Part shown: in pieces, positions 24,655 through 33,387 of the stretch | Layout of the letters: each line of letters opens with the position of its first letter | Numbering within the stretch: the stretch's first letter is position 1 | Source: Brevundimonas aveniformis DSM 17977 | GTDB taxonomy: Bacteria; Pseudomonadota; Alphaproteobacteria; Caulobacterales; Caulobacteraceae | Direction of reading: 5' to 3' | DNA: 64,000 nt | Assembly (NCBI RefSeq): GCF_000428765.1 | Contig: NZ_AUAO01000002.1 | Span: forward strand, 434,001 to 498,000 | Made by a program: the position numbers and the translations under genes | Notes under the pieces: generated by a model | Told to the model about the DNA's origin: nothing | Database searches by the model: none | The model's input: only the letters and a program-made list of their open reading frames with translations

Positions 24655-25902
24655 CTAACCGGCGGGCGCGATGCGGATCAGGCGGCCGTTGTCTTCGTCG
24701 GTGACGACCCAGACGGAACCGTCGGCGGCGACCTGGACGTCGCGGATGCGCTGGTTCTGATCGGTGAGGAGGCGTTCCTCGCCGACCACGCGGTTATCCT
24801 CGATGACCAGGCGCGCCAGGTGCTTGCCGCCGAGGCCCGAGACGAGGAGGTTTCCTTCCCATTCGGGGAAGGCCTCGCCGTCATAGAAGGCCGCTCCGCC
24901 CGCCGCGATGACGGGATCCCAGTAGTAGACGGGCTGTTCCAGGCCCTCGCGGGCGGTCAGGCCCTCGCCGATCGCGCCGCCGCGATATTCCATGCCGTAG
25001 GCAATGGTCGGCCAGCCGTAATTCAGGCCGCCCCGCACGATATTGACCTCATCGCCGCCGCGCGCACCGTGTTCCATGGCCCAGAGTTCCCCCGTCCAAG
25101 GATTGAGCGCGGCACCCTGGACGTTGCGGTGACCCAGCGACCAGATCTCGGGCCGCGCGCCCTCTCGCCCGACATAAGGATTGTCGGCCGGGATAGAGCC
25201 GTCGGCGTTGATGCGGATGATTTTACCCAGATGGCTGCCAAGATCCTGGGCCTGCGGGCGGGTTTCCAGGTCTGAGCGTTCGCCGAGCGTGATGTACAGC
25301 CGGCCCTCGCGATCGAACGCCAGCCGCGATCCGTAGTGCATAGAGTTGGAATAGGAAGGCCAGGCGCGGAAGATGACTTGAGTGCCGCTGAGCGACCGCT
25401 CGTCGCCGGAGAGCCGGGCGCGGGCGACGGTGGTTCCGTTGCCGTCGGCGCGGTCCTCGGCATAGCTGAAGTAGACCAACCGGTCGGTGGCGAAGTCGGG
25501 GCTGAGGGCGACGTCCAGCAGGCCGCCCTGGCGTTCCGCATGGACGGCAGGCACGCCCGAGACGGCACCCAGGTCCGCGCCATCCGCGCTGAACAGGCGA
25601 AGGGCACCGGAGCGTTCGGTGACCAGCCAATGGCCGCTGGGGAGCTGTTGCAAGGCCCACGGGTGGTCCAGCCCTTCGGCCATGGGGCTGACCGTATAGG
25701 CCGCCTGGGTCGTGACGCCGGGCGCTCGGGTCTGGCCCTCGAAGGCGGGGCGTTGGTCCGGGTTGTTGGCGGGGCGGCTCTCGACCGGCGCGCCGCGCGC
25801 GGCGCGATTCTCCGCCTCTGCGTTGGACGCTTCCTGACCGTTGCAGGCGGTGGCGGCGACCATCAGCGACGAGGCGGCGACGAGGGCAAGGGTGGGGCGC
25901 AT
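24655..25902 (-). CDS. PQQ-dependent aldose sugar dehydrogenase-like lipoprotein
   Basis: A 415-residue protein with signal peptide and lipobox (LMVAATACNG, Cys20), so probably a periplasm-facing lipoprotein. The six-bladed propeller of the YliI/Asd soluble glucose-dehydrogenase family is seen from about residue 68: LDHPWALQQLPSGHWLVTER, ALSPDFATDRLVYFSY, FDREGRLYITLGERSD, PEIWSLGHRNVQGAALNPWT and the PQQ-site region MEHGARGGDEVNIVRGGLNY. Such enzymes oxidise aldoses with pyrroloquinoline quinone. No pqq genes are in the window, so cofactor supply is unknown. Confidence 0.92.
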   Translation of the reverse strand: MRPTLALVAASSLMVAATACNGQEASNAEAENRAARGAPVESRPANNPDQRPAFEGQTRAPGVTTQAAYTVSPMAEGLDHPWALQQLPSGHWLVTERSGALRLFSADGADLGAVSGVPAVHAERQGGLLDVALSPDFATDRLVYFSYAEDRADGNGTTVARARLSGDERSLSGTQVIFRAWPSYSNSMHYGSRLAFDREGRLYITLGERSDLETRPQAQDLGSHLGKIIRINADGSIPADNPYVGREGARPEIWSLGHRNVQGAALNPWTGELWAMEHGARGGDEVNIVRGGLNYGWPTIAYGMEYRGGAIGEGLTAREGLEQPVYYWDPVIAAGGAAFYDGEAFPEWEGNLLVSGLGGKHLARLVIEDNRVVGEERLLTDQNQRIRDVQVAADGSVWVVTDEDNGRLIRIAPAG

Positions 25903-26005
25903 GGGGTTACTCCGTCACCCTCGGGTTTGTGGCGAGGGCCTGTGGGTCAGCTTAAGGTGTGTTTGCAGAACGATCGGGACGGCGTCCAGTTCATGCCCAA
26001 CCTTT

Positions 26006-26111
26006 TTGTCATCCCGGCCGGGGCGCAGCCGAGGGCCGCGACAACGGCCGCGGCGGGCGCGTGTCGGGCCGGTCGTCCAGGACAGTCGCTTCGCGCGTTC
26101 CGGGATGACAA
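26006..26111. repeat. Long inverted-repeat element between asnB and the sugar dehydrogenase gene
   Basis: TTGTCATCCCGG (26006-26017) and CCGGGATGACAA (26100-26111) are perfect 12-base inverted ends of a 106-base element with GC-rich internal dyads. Palindromes with GTCATCCCGG ends are common intergenic repeats in alphaproteobacteria. It ends one base before the asnB stop codon and may also stop transcription of asnB. Confidence 0.7.
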
Positions 26112-26112
26112 T

Positions 26113-27948
26113 TCAAGGGGAGGGCAACAGCGCCGCCAGGGCCTCTTTCCGCTCCATGCCGGCGACGTGGATGTTCCACCAGACGGCGTAGAAGAGCAGC
26201 GGCCAGCGGCCGGACGGCTGGTCGTCGCGCTCGAAGACGGCGCGGACGGCATCCATGTTGCAGACCTGGGCCAGACCCTCATGGGCGGCCAGGGCAGGGG
26301 CCAGGTCGCGGGCGCGCGGCGCGATCCAGGCGGCGACGGGGACCGTGAAGCCCTTCTTCTTCGCCCACGGGTCGGCGGCGGGCAGGTGGCGTTCGAGCCA
26401 CTTCCTCGGGAGGTATTTGCCGTAGCGCCCGCGCACCTTGAACCGGTCCGGCAGGTTGAAGGCGAAGGCGGCGACCTCACGGTCCAGAAACGGCGTGCGG
26501 CCCTCCAACCCGTGGGCCATCAGGGTGCGGTCCAGCTTGAGCAACAGGTCGTTGGGTAGCCAGGTGGCGATGTCGGCGGCCTGGGCGCGCTGGAGCGGCG
26601 TCATCCAGGGCTGGACGGCCTGGCCGGCGGCGAGACGCCAGCTTTCGAGCGCGGCCTTGCCGCCGTCGTTGAGAAAGTGGGCGTCGAACTGGGGTTCGGC
26701 CGGGCGGCCGCCAAGCCAGCGGGGCCGCAGGGCGCGGCGATAGCGGCCATAGCCGCCGAACAGTTCGTCGCCGCCTTCGCCGGACAGGACGACGGTGAGC
26801 GTTCCCTTGGCGGCCTCGGCCAGTTTCCAGGTCGGCAGGGTGGCGTAGTCGGTGGTGGGGTCGTCGAGCGCCCAGGCGACCTCGGGCAGGATGCGCCAGA
26901 AGTCCTCTTCGCCGAAGGTCGTCTCGCGCCAGTCGAGGTTCAGGGCCACCGCGACAGCCTCGGCATGGGCGCGCTCGTCGCGGGCACCGGGGGCGTCGAA
27001 GCCGCAGGTGAAGGCGGTGACGGGTCGCTCGTTCAGTCGGGCCATGAGGGTGGCGATGGCGGAACTATCGATGCCGCCGGACAGGAACAGGCCGTAGGGG
27101 ACGTCGGAGCGCTGATGGACGCGGACGGAGTCTTCGAGAACGGCGTCGAGGCGGGCGAGGAGTTGACCCTCCCCCATCGCAGATGGGGGAGGGGGACCGC
27201 CCCGGCTCGCCGATGGCGAGCCGGATCGCCGGTAAAACTCGGATCGCAATGCGATCCCGAGGCCGGTGGAGGGGGCGGCGGCTCGCACCGCACCCGGTCC
27301 CGCCCCCTCCACCCCTTCGGGGTCCCCCTCCCCCGCGAGCGGGGGAGGATCCCGGGTGACCTGGCGGACCTCGCCCGGCACCATGTCGATGACGGGCTCC
27401 TCAAGCGGACTGACACGGTAGCCGAGGGACAGGACCTCGCCGGCGGCGGCCGGGGTCGGAACGATGCGCGGAGTCAGGCCGCGGGGTTCTGAGGCGAAGG
27501 CCACGTCGTCGCCCTTGCGGCTCAGATAGAGCGGCTTGATCCCGAACGGATCCCTCACCAGCCAGGTCCGTCCGTCCGCGCCGATGAGACAGAAGGCGTA
27601 CATGCCGCGCAGGCGGGTGAAGGCCTTTTCGCCCTCCAAATTGTAGAGGTGCAGGAGGGGCTCGAAATCCGAGCCGGTGGTCAGCTTGTCCTGCAAGCCG
27701 AACTCTTCGATCAGTTCGACGTAGTTGTAGATCTCGCCATTGCCGATGACGGTCGAGCCGCCGGCGTGCAGCGGTTGCCAGCCGCCCTCCAGGTCGATGA
27801 TCGACAGGCGGGCGTGTGCGAGGCACCAGCCGGGACCGCTTTCGATGCGGATGCCGTCCGGGCCGCGGTGCTGGAGCGTGTCGATCATCTGGCGGACGGC
27901 GGCCTCGGGGGCCTGGTCCGCGCCGAGGATCCCGGCAATGCCGCACAT
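26113..27948 (-). CDS. asnB: Asparagine synthase (glutamine-hydrolysing), with a repeat-encoded insertion
   Basis: A 611-residue class II glutamine amidotransferase. Cys2 starts the glutaminase domain (MCGIAGILG; QHRGPDG; HARLSIIDLEGG; NGEIYNY), residues 1-195. The synthetase domain starts near 263 and has the ATP pyrophosphatase loop LFLSGGIDSSAIATLMA and SGEGGDELFGGY. Between them, residues about 198-262 are an extra 65-residue Pro/Gly/Arg-rich segment encoded by palindromic DNA. All catalytic motifs remain intact, so it is probably active. It lies directly upstream of a glycosyltransferase gene's product, so a role in surface polysaccharide amidation is possible besides asparagine supply. 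Confidence 0.92.
   Translation of the reverse strand: MCGIAGILGADQAPEAAVRQMIDTLQHRGPDGIRIESGPGWCLAHARLSIIDLEGGWQPLHAGGSTVIGNGEIYNYVELIEEFGLQDKLTTGSDFEPLLHLYNLEGEKAFTRLRGMYAFCLIGADGRTWLVRDPFGIKPLYLSRKGDDVAFASEPRGLTPRIVPTPAAAGEVLSLGYRVSPLEEPVIDMVPGEVRQVTRDPPPLAGEGDPEGVEGAGPGAVRAAAPSTGLGIALRSEFYRRSGSPSASRGGPPPPSAMGEGQLLARLDAVLEDSVRVHQRSDVPYGLFLSGGIDSSAIATLMARLNERPVTAFTCGFDAPGARDERAHAEAVAVALNLDWRETTFGEEDFWRILPEVAWALDDPTTDYATLPTWKLAEAAKGTLTVVLSGEGGDELFGGYGRYRRALRPRWLGGRPAEPQFDAHFLNDGGKAALESWRLAAGQAVQPWMTPLQRAQAADIATWLPNDLLLKLDRTLMAHGLEGRTPFLDREVAAFAFNLPDRFKVRGRYGKYLPRKWLERHLPAADPWAKKKGFTVPVAAWIAPRARDLAPALAAHEGLAQVCNMDAVRAVFERDDQPSGRWPLLFYAVWWNIHVAGMERKEALAALLPSP
27163..27357. repeat. In-frame palindromic repeat array inside asnB
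   Basis: 195 bases (65 codons) within asnB are a run of hairpins: CCCTCCCCCATC/GATGGGGGAGGG (27167-27193), CCGGCTCGCC/GGCGAGCCGG (27202-27224), GGATCGC/GCGATCC (27241-27257), ACCCC/GGGGT (27311-27323) and CTCCCCCGC/GCGGGGGAG (27328-27347). The CCCCCTCCAC..GTCCCCCTCCCC core is shared with the bkdB arrays. Confidence 0.78.
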
Positions 27949-28980
27949 TCAGGTCCGCTCCCCGGCCAGTTGATCGAACAGGGCCTCCCATTGCGGCAGA
28001 ACGACTGCCTTGGAAACCTCTGACGCGTGGTTACGACCGGCGGCGGCGATGCCCTCGCGCAAAGGTGTGTCGTGGATCAGGCGATGGATGGCCAGGACGA
28101 GGGCTTGCACGTCGTCGATCGGGACCAGCAGGCCGTCTTGGCCATCGCGGATCAGCACCTTGGGCCCGGCGGCCTCGGCGGCGATGACGGGCTTGCCGTA
28201 GGCCCAGGCCTGAATGACGACATTCCCCAGCGGCTCGACCCGCGAGGGGAAGACGACGATGTCGGCGGCGCGATAGAGCGCCCCGGCGTCATTCCTCCAG
28301 CCGAGCCAGCGGACGCGATCGGCGACCCCCAAATCGTGGGCCAGTTCGCGCAAATCACCCTCGAGCGGACCGGTCCCGGCGATCCACAGGACGGCGTCGG
28401 GAATCTTCACCAGGGCCTTGAGCGTCACATCGTGCGCCTTGGCCGAATGCAGCCGACCCATGGCGAGCAGGAGAGGGGCCTCGCGCGGGGTGTCGAGTAG
28501 GGCACGGCTCTGGGCCGGGCTGTCGTCCGGTTCGGCGAAGTTGGGAATATGATGGGCACGATCCGCCGGCCAGCCCTGGGCGACGATCCAGTCGCGGATG
28601 TCGGCGGTGTTGCCGACCAGGGCGTCGAAACCGCGATAGTTCTTCAGATCGTAATAGCCGCCCAGTCGCCCGACCCGCGCCCAAGGCCCCTTGGGGCAAT
28701 GCCGGGCGGCCCGGTTCATCCAGGCGACCAGCACCTGCGCGCCCTGCGTTGCGGCATAGCGACGGATAGCCGGGCGGGTGGCCAGATCGAATGGGCCGCC
28801 GAAATCAAACACCTCATATGGGACGCCCTCCGCCGCCAGTCGGGCCTCGCGCCCAGGGTGTTTGCGCACGGCAGCCGCCGTCGGCTGACCGGCACCATGC
28901 AGGGCCGTGACCAGATCGACGAAATAGGTCTCGGCGCCTCCGTCGGCGGCGGATCCCAAAAGATGCAGGGCGGGCGTCAT
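27949..28980 (-). CDS. GT4-type glycosyltransferase
   Basis: A 343-residue GT-B fold enzyme. The N-terminal half begins MTPALHLLGSAADGGAETYF with the usual GGAE acceptor loop. The C-terminal nucleotide-sugar half holds LLLAMGRLHSAKAHDVTLKA, LWIAGTGPLEGDLRELAHDL and the E-x7-E motif in RVEPLGNVVIQAWAYGKPVI. It probably builds cell-surface glycans. A GTG at 29019 is in frame; I prefer the ATG at 28980 because the domain begins there, but no strong ribosome site separates them. The TGA directly abuts the asnB ATG (TGAATG), so the two genes are an operon. Confidence 0.88.
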   Translation of the reverse strand: MTPALHLLGSAADGGAETYFVDLVTALHGAGQPTAAAVRKHPGREARLAAEGVPYEVFDFGGPFDLATRPAIRRYAATQGAQVLVAWMNRAARHCPKGPWARVGRLGGYYDLKNYRGFDALVGNTADIRDWIVAQGWPADRAHHIPNFAEPDDSPAQSRALLDTPREAPLLLAMGRLHSAKAHDVTLKALVKIPDAVLWIAGTGPLEGDLRELAHDLGVADRVRWLGWRNDAGALYRAADIVVFPSRVEPLGNVVIQAWAYGKPVIAAEAAGPKVLIRDGQDGLLVPIDDVQALVLAIHRLIHDTPLREGIAAAGRNHASEVSKAVVLPQWEALFDQLAGERT

Positions 28981-29024
28981 CGGTTCGCACAGGCTAGACG
29001 TTTGCGAGAGTTTTCGCACCTGTC

Positions 29025-29051
29025 TTGAACCGGCGCGCCGGGGCCTATATA
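29025..29051 (+). promoter_or_regulatory. Candidate promoter of tRNA-Met
   Basis: TTGAAC (29025-29030) and CTATATA (29045-29051) lie just upstream of the tRNA. Spacing and bases fit the alphaproteobacterial housekeeping consensus, with the transcript starting a few bases before 29070. Confidence 0.5.
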
Positions 29052-29069
29052 CGCGCCGTCTCGCGCGAT

Positions 29070-29146
29070 GGCTGGGTAGCTCAGCTGGTTAGAGCGGTGG
29101 ATTCATAACCCACAGGTCGGCGGTTCGAGCCCGCCCCCAGCCACCA
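29070..29146 (+). tRNA. tRNA-Met (CAT), elongator type
   Basis: A 77-base cloverleaf. Acceptor stem GGCTGGG pairs with CCCAGCC, the D arm is AGCTCAGCTGGTTAGAGC, and the anticodon stem GGTGG..CCCAC holds loop ATTCATAA with CAT at 29104-29106. The T arm is CGGCGGTTCGAGCCCGCC and the CCA end is encoded. The first base pair (G-C) and the D arm are of the elongator kind. Initiator tRNAs have an unpaired first base and GGG/CCC anticodon stem, which are absent. Confidence 0.95.
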
Positions 29147-29160
29147 TCGTGCAGACATGA

Positions 29161-29190
29161 AAAAGGGCGGCTCTCGCGAGCCGCCCTTTT
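29161..29190. terminator. Bidirectional intrinsic terminator between tRNA-Met and fba
   Basis: A perfect 13-base inverted repeat AAAAGGGCGGCTC / GAGCCGCCCTTTT with a TCGC loop. The flanking A and T runs allow it to stop both the rightward tRNA transcript and the leftward fba transcript. Confidence 0.88.
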
Positions 29191-29210
29191 CGCGTTCTGG
29201 CGCGAGATGC

Positions 29211-30230
29211 TTACGCCGCTTCCAGGCTCTTGGACCATTCGCCGGTCGAGGCCAGGCCGTTCATGCGGGCGCGGTGGTGGAAGGCCTGCGAGGCCGCCGC
29301 GACGTTTTCGGATTTGCCGGACCAGGCCTTCTGCGGCGCGGCTTGCAGGGCGCGGCCGTAGGAGAAGGTCATGTTCCAGGGGAAGCCGCCGATCTTGTTC
29401 ATGGCGTCCAGGTGGGCGGTGGCCTCTTCGTCGGATTGGCCGCCCGAGAGATAGGCGATGCCCGGCACGGCCGACGGCACGGTGGCTTTCAGCGCCGCGA
29501 TGGTCTTTTCAGCCACTTCTTCGACGCCGGCGCGGTTGGACGCCTTCTTGCCGGAGATGACCATATTGGGCTTGAGCACGATGCCTTCCAGTTCGACGCG
29601 CTGTTCAGCCAGTTCGTTGAAGACGGTCTGGAGGACCCAGCGGGTGACTTCGTCACAACGGTCGATGGAGTGGGCACCGTCCATCAGCACTTCCGGCTCG
29701 ACGATGGGAACGATCTGGTTGGCCTGGCAGATGGCGGCGTAGCGGGCCAGGGCGTGGGCGTTGGCCTTGACCGCGCCCCAGGTGGGGATCCCGTCGGCAA
29801 TGTCGATGACCGCGCGCCACTTGGCGAAGCGAGCCCCGCGCGCATAGTCCTTCTGGAGGCGCTCACCCAGGCCATCCAGGCCCTCGGTCAGAGTCTCGCC
29901 GGGGAAGCCGTCCATCGGCTTGGCACCCTTGTCGACCTTGATGCCCGGGATCGAGCCATTGGCCTTGATGAGCTCGACCAGCGGCGTGCCGTCGGCACCG
30001 TCCTGATACAGGGTTTCTTCGAACAGGATGACGCCCGAGATGTGGTTCTTCATTGCTGCGTCGGAGCGGAACAGCAGCTCGCGATAGTCGCGGCGGTTGG
30101 CTTCGGTGCTTTCAACGCCGATCGCGTCGAACCGCTTCTTGATGGTGCCGGTCGATTCGTCTGCCGCCAAAATGCCCTTGCCGGGCGCGACCATGGCCGT
30201 AGCCACCGCGTTCAGAGCCGCGAGATCCAT
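29211..30230 (-). CDS. Fructose-bisphosphate aldolase, class I
   Basis: A 339-residue cytoplasmic enzyme that interconverts fructose 1,6-bisphosphate with dihydroxyacetone phosphate and glyceraldehyde 3-phosphate. Class I features are clear: MVAPGKGILAADESTGTIKK, the Schiff-base Lys in LEGIVLKPNMV, and GGQSDEEATAHLDAMNK followed by TFSYGRALQ. It needs no metal. The ATG at 30230 matches the family start, after AGGACTCAGGAT; an in-frame extension to 30359 would overlap pgk and is rejected. It follows pgk by about 80 bases on the same strand, giving a glycolysis/gluconeogenesis pair. Confidence 0.95.
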   Translation of the reverse strand: MDLAALNAVATAMVAPGKGILAADESTGTIKKRFDAIGVESTEANRRDYRELLFRSDAAMKNHISGVILFEETLYQDGADGTPLVELIKANGSIPGIKVDKGAKPMDGFPGETLTEGLDGLGERLQKDYARGARFAKWRAVIDIADGIPTWGAVKANAHALARYAAICQANQIVPIVEPEVLMDGAHSIDRCDEVTRWVLQTVFNELAEQRVELEGIVLKPNMVISGKKASNRAGVEEVAEKTIAALKATVPSAVPGIAYLSGGQSDEEATAHLDAMNKIGGFPWNMTFSYGRALQAAPQKAWSGKSENVAAASQAFHHRARMNGLASTGEWSKSLEAA

Positions 30231-30310
30231 ATCCTGAGTCCTTTGGATTTTTGCTTTGTGGCGGCGCGTATAGGCAAATCTGCCACAAAAGTCACGGGGT
30301 CGTGATCGCC

Positions 30311-31507
30311 CTAGCTCCGCAGTGCTTCCACGCCCGGCAGGACCTTGCCTTCCATCCATTCGAGGAAGGCCCCACCGGCGGTGGACACGAAGGTCATATC
30401 GTCGACCACGCCCGCATGATTCAGCGCCGCGACCGTGTCGCCTCCGCCGGCGACTGCGGTGAGGACGCCTGACTGGGCCAGGGCTGCAGCGGTGCGGGCG
30501 GCGCGCACCGTGGCAGCGTCGAACGGGGGCACCTCGAAGACGCCCAGCGGCCCGTTCCAGATCAGGGTGCGGCTTTCGGCCATGGCCTTTTCCAGCCGTG
30601 CCACCGTGGCAGGTCCGGCGTCGAGGATCTTCTCTTCGGGCTGAAGCTGGCCAAGTTCGCGCACGCGCGCCTCGGCGTTCGGGCTGACCTCGGTGGCGAC
30701 GACGACGTCGACCGGCAGGAGCAGTTCACAGCCGGCCTTTTCGGCGGCCTTGATGATCTCGCGCGCCGTATCGCCCAGATCATGTTCACAGAGCGAGGCG
30801 GCGACGTCCTGACCCATGGCGGCCAGGAAGGTGTTGGCCATGCCGCCACCGATGGCCAGCTTGTCCAGCTTGCTGACGAGGTTCTGCAAAAGATCGAGCT
30901 TGGTCGAGACCTTGGAGCCGCCGACGATGCCGAGCACCGGTTTCTTGGGGCTGCCGAGCGCGGCGTCCAGCGCCTCCAGCTCACGGCGCATGGATTCGCC
31001 GGCATAGGCGGGCAGCAGGCGTGCCACGCCCTCGGTCGAGCCGTGCGCCCGGTGGGCGGCGGAGAAGGCGTCGTTCACATACAGATCGCCCAGCGCGGCC
31101 AGCTCGGCGGCAAAGGCCGGGTCGTTCTGTTCCTCGCCCTTGTGGAAGCGGACATTCTCGAGCAGCACCACGCCGCCGGCGTCCAGATCGTCGATCGCCG
31201 CCCTGGCCTCGTCGCCGACGCAGTCGGTGGCGAACCGCACCGGGGCACCGAGCAAGGCCGCAAGCGGGGCCACGACCGGCTCCAGGCTCATGCTGTCGAC
31301 GCGCTCGCCCTTGGGCCGACCAAAGTGGGCCAGCAGGGCCACCTTGGCTCCCGCGTCGCGCAGCTTGTTGATCGTCGGCAGGGCGACCCGCAGCCGGGTA
31401 TCGTCGGTCACCCGACCGTCTTCCATTGGGACATTGAAGTCCACGCGAACAAGGGCGGTCTTGCCGGTCAGATCACCGGCGGCATCGAGGGTGCGAAAAT
31501 TGCTCAT
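30311..31507 (-). CDS. pgk: Phosphoglycerate kinase
   Basis: A 398-residue cytoplasmic glycolytic kinase that transfers phosphate between 1,3-bisphosphoglycerate and ADP. Signatures run in order: ALVRVDFNVPMEDGRV, LLAHFGRPKG, VLLENVRFHKGEE, ILGIVGGSKVSTK-like (VLGIVGGSKVSTKLDLLQNL), GGMANTFL, LIWNGPLGVFE and the C-terminal nucleotide motif AVAGGGDTVAAL. Its length is normal. It is upstream of fba on the same strand and downstream of the ELM1-like gene. Confidence 0.97.
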   Translation of the reverse strand: MSNFRTLDAAGDLTGKTALVRVDFNVPMEDGRVTDDTRLRVALPTINKLRDAGAKVALLAHFGRPKGERVDSMSLEPVVAPLAALLGAPVRFATDCVGDEARAAIDDLDAGGVVLLENVRFHKGEEQNDPAFAAELAALGDLYVNDAFSAAHRAHGSTEGVARLLPAYAGESMRRELEALDAALGSPKKPVLGIVGGSKVSTKLDLLQNLVSKLDKLAIGGGMANTFLAAMGQDVAASLCEHDLGDTAREIIKAAEKAGCELLLPVDVVVATEVSPNAEARVRELGQLQPEEKILDAGPATVARLEKAMAESRTLIWNGPLGVFEVPPFDAATVRAARTAAALAQSGVLTAVAGGGDTVAALNHAGVVDDMTFVSTAGGAFLEWMEGKVLPGVEALRS

Positions 31508-31548
31508 GGCCGCGTCTATAAAGGGACTAATGCCTGGGGAGAAGGGAG

Positions 31549-32523
31549 CTAGGCACGCATCCGCGCCAGCACCTCCCGAGCCGCTCGGTCCGTCTCGGTG
31601 AGCGGCGCATAGGTCCAGCTTTCCAGGGCGCCGGAGAAGGGACGGGTGGCCCCGCGTGATTGAAGCGCGGCATGGAGAGCATCGAACTTGCCGCCGTCAC
31701 CGTCCAGGGCAAGAATCTGAACCGGCTTGCCCGTGGCGGCCGCTTCGGCAGCCATATTGACGGAATCCCCCGTCACCAGAATGTGGTCAGCCGTCTCCAG
31801 GAAGGCGAAGTAGGGATTGGGGCCTTCCCCATCCCAGATCAGACCCGGTACGCCGTCGAGCCGCGCCATAAGGGCTGCACGTGCCGCGCCCGGTGTCCGT
31901 CGCGAAAACGTCAGGAGCAGCGACCCGCCGGAGGTTTCAACCGCCTGGGCGATCTGGTCTGCTAGCCGCTCGGCCGTTGCCGCGCTCATGTCATAGGCCT
32001 TGGAGCGCCCACCGATCAGGACCGCGATGCGCGGGCGCGCCAGCTCCGCCAGTTGGGTACGGAAGGGGGCGGCTTCTTGCTCTAACCGTTCGGGCGTAAT
32101 GCGGTTGGGTGAGCCCAGAATGGAAAAGACGTTCGGTCCGATGACGCCGTCGTGCAGCGGTGGGATGACCAGATCAAAGGCCGCCAGATCGGTTCTCGGG
32201 TCCTGAAGCTGGACAACATAGGTCCGTCCGCCGCTCCAGTGCTTCAGTCGCGTCGAGAAGGGCAGACTGGCGCGGCCGTTGGCGATGGCGACGTCAGGGA
32301 AAGGCGCTTCAATCCGGTCTGAGGCGTCAGCCAGCATGGCACGTGGCCAAAACCGCAAGGCATTGGGCCAGCGGTCGAACAGGCGCTGAAAGCGCAGGCG
32401 TTTGGTCGTGATCTCGGCCGGTGTCAGGCGCTGGATTGCCTCGGCGAGGCCCAGCGCCTGGTTTTCAATACCGACGCGACCGTCGGTGACGGTCCAGATC
32501 GACAGGGGTAGGTTTACCGCCAC
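31549..32523 (-). CDS. ELM1-like (mitochondrial fission ELM1 family) protein
   Basis: A 324-residue protein of the family named after plant ELM1, widespread in alphaproteobacteria, with unknown bacterial function. Signatures are [55 protein letters not shown] and [20 protein letters not shown], with a glycosyltransferase-like Rossmann fold overall. The GTG at 32523 sits ten bases inside the greA 3' end, so greA and this gene share bases and are probably co-translated. No ATG is close by. A role in envelope biosynthesis has been suggested for the fold but is not shown here. Confidence 0.87.
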   Translation of the reverse strand: MAVNLPLSIWTVTDGRVGIENQALGLAEAIQRLTPAEITTKRLRFQRLFDRWPNALRFWPRAMLADASDRIEAPFPDVAIANGRASLPFSTRLKHWSGGRTYVVQLQDPRTDLAAFDLVIPPLHDGVIGPNVFSILGSPNRITPERLEQEAAPFRTQLAELARPRIAVLIGGRSKAYDMSAATAERLADQIAQAVETSGGSLLLTFSRRTPGAARAALMARLDGVPGLIWDGEGPNPYFAFLETADHILVTGDSVNMAAEAAATGKPVQILALDGDGGKFDALHAALQSRGATRPFSGALESWTYAPLTETDRAAREVLARMRA

Positions 32524-32987
32524 TCGACCTTGAGGATCTCGTAGGCCTTCACACCGCCGGGTGTGTTGACCTCCACGACGTCACCCTGCTCCTTGCCGAT
32601 CATGGCCCGCGCGATGGGCGAGGTGATGGAGACGCGACCTTCCTTGACGTCGGCCTCGTGCTCACCGACCAGCTGGTAGCGGCCCTCTTCCTCGGTGTCC
32701 TCATCGACCACGGTGACGGTCGCTCCGAACTTGACCTGGGCCCCGGACAGTTTGGACACGTCAATCACCTGGGCGCGCGAGATCTTGTCCTCGATCTCAG
32801 CGATACGGCCCTCGATCCAGCCCTGCCGCTCTTTGGCGGCGTGGTACTCGGCGTTCTCCGACAGGTCGCCATGCGAGCGCGCTTCGGAGATGGCGGCGAT
32901 CACGTTGGGACGTTCCACCGACTTGAGACGCTTCAACTCCTCGTCGAGGGATTGGTATCCCCCGGCCGTCATCGGCACTTTTTCCAT
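32514..32987 (-). CDS. greA: Transcription elongation factor GreA
   Basis: A 157-residue factor that enters the RNA polymerase secondary channel and stimulates cleavage of backtracked RNA. The N-terminal coiled coil (about residues 1-75) carries the tip region [20 protein letters not shown] with the acidic Asp/Glu pair, and the C-terminal FKBP-like domain holds [20 protein letters not shown] and [16 protein letters not shown]. Its length is normal. The 3' end overlaps the ELM1-like gene by ten bases. Confidence 0.97.
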   Translation of the reverse strand: MEKVPMTAGGYQSLDEELKRLKSVERPNVIAAISEARSHGDLSENAEYHAAKERQGWIEGRIAEIEDKISRAQVIDVSKLSGAQVKFGATVTVVDEDTEEEGRYQLVGEHEADVKEGRVSITSPIARAMIGKEQGDVVEVNTPGGVKAYEILKVEWR

Positions 32988-33020
32988 TTGTGGGTAGTTT
33001 TCTTGTCGCCCTGGGAAATG

Positions 33021-33049
33021 AAAAGCCGACCGCGGGCGTGGCGGTCGGC
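33021..33049 (-). terminator. Intrinsic terminator upstream of greA (ends the 33090-33323 gene)
   Basis: GCCGACCGC (33025-33033) and GCGGTCGGC (33041-33049) form a nine-base stem with a seven-base loop. On the reverse strand the stem is followed by TTTTCATTT, which fits a leftward terminator. Confidence 0.75.
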
Positions 33050-33089
33050 GCTCAGTGGGCGAAAAGGATAAGGCTCAATCCAGCCTTTT

Positions 33090-33323
33090 TCAAGAGGCCG
33101 GGTGCCGCGTCTTGCGCAGCCAGAATCGCAGGACCACCAGCCAGAAGACCCAGAACAGAATGGCGCTGCCGATCGAGGCGAGCACTGCCTTGGTCAAGGC
33201 GATTCCCAATAGCCCGGTCACCAGCATGACCAGAAGCCCGACGAGGAAGGATGAAACCAGACGCAGGGTCTGGCCCTTCATGCGAGAACCGCGGGCAGGA
33301 TTGGGGGACGCTTGATCGTTCAT
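33090..33323 (-). CDS. Small membrane protein of unknown function
   Basis: A 77-residue protein. After a polar start (MNDQASPNPARGSRMKGQ) it has two hydrophobic helices, LVSSFLVGLLVMLVTGLLGI (about residues 23-43) and IGSAILFWVFWLVVLRFWL (about 52-70), and a basic tail. It is probably a two-span inner-membrane protein. I do not recognise it. It has its own leftward terminator and about 64 bases separate it from the GST gene upstream. The ATG at residue 15 is an alternative start. Confidence 0.6.
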   Translation of the reverse strand: MNDQASPNPARGSRMKGQTLRLVSSFLVGLLVMLVTGLLGIALTKAVLASIGSAILFWVFWLVVLRFWLRKTRHPAS

Positions 33324-33387
33324 GACACCCGTAACGTATAAAGCGCGCCTGCGTTTCGCCAGTGTTCAAAATTCTCGGTTCGACCGA

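Noticed and set aside
29070..29146. Initiator tRNA-fMet
   Set aside because: The first base pairs (G-C) and the anticodon stem lacks three consecutive G-C pairs of initiators, so it is elongator tRNA-Met.
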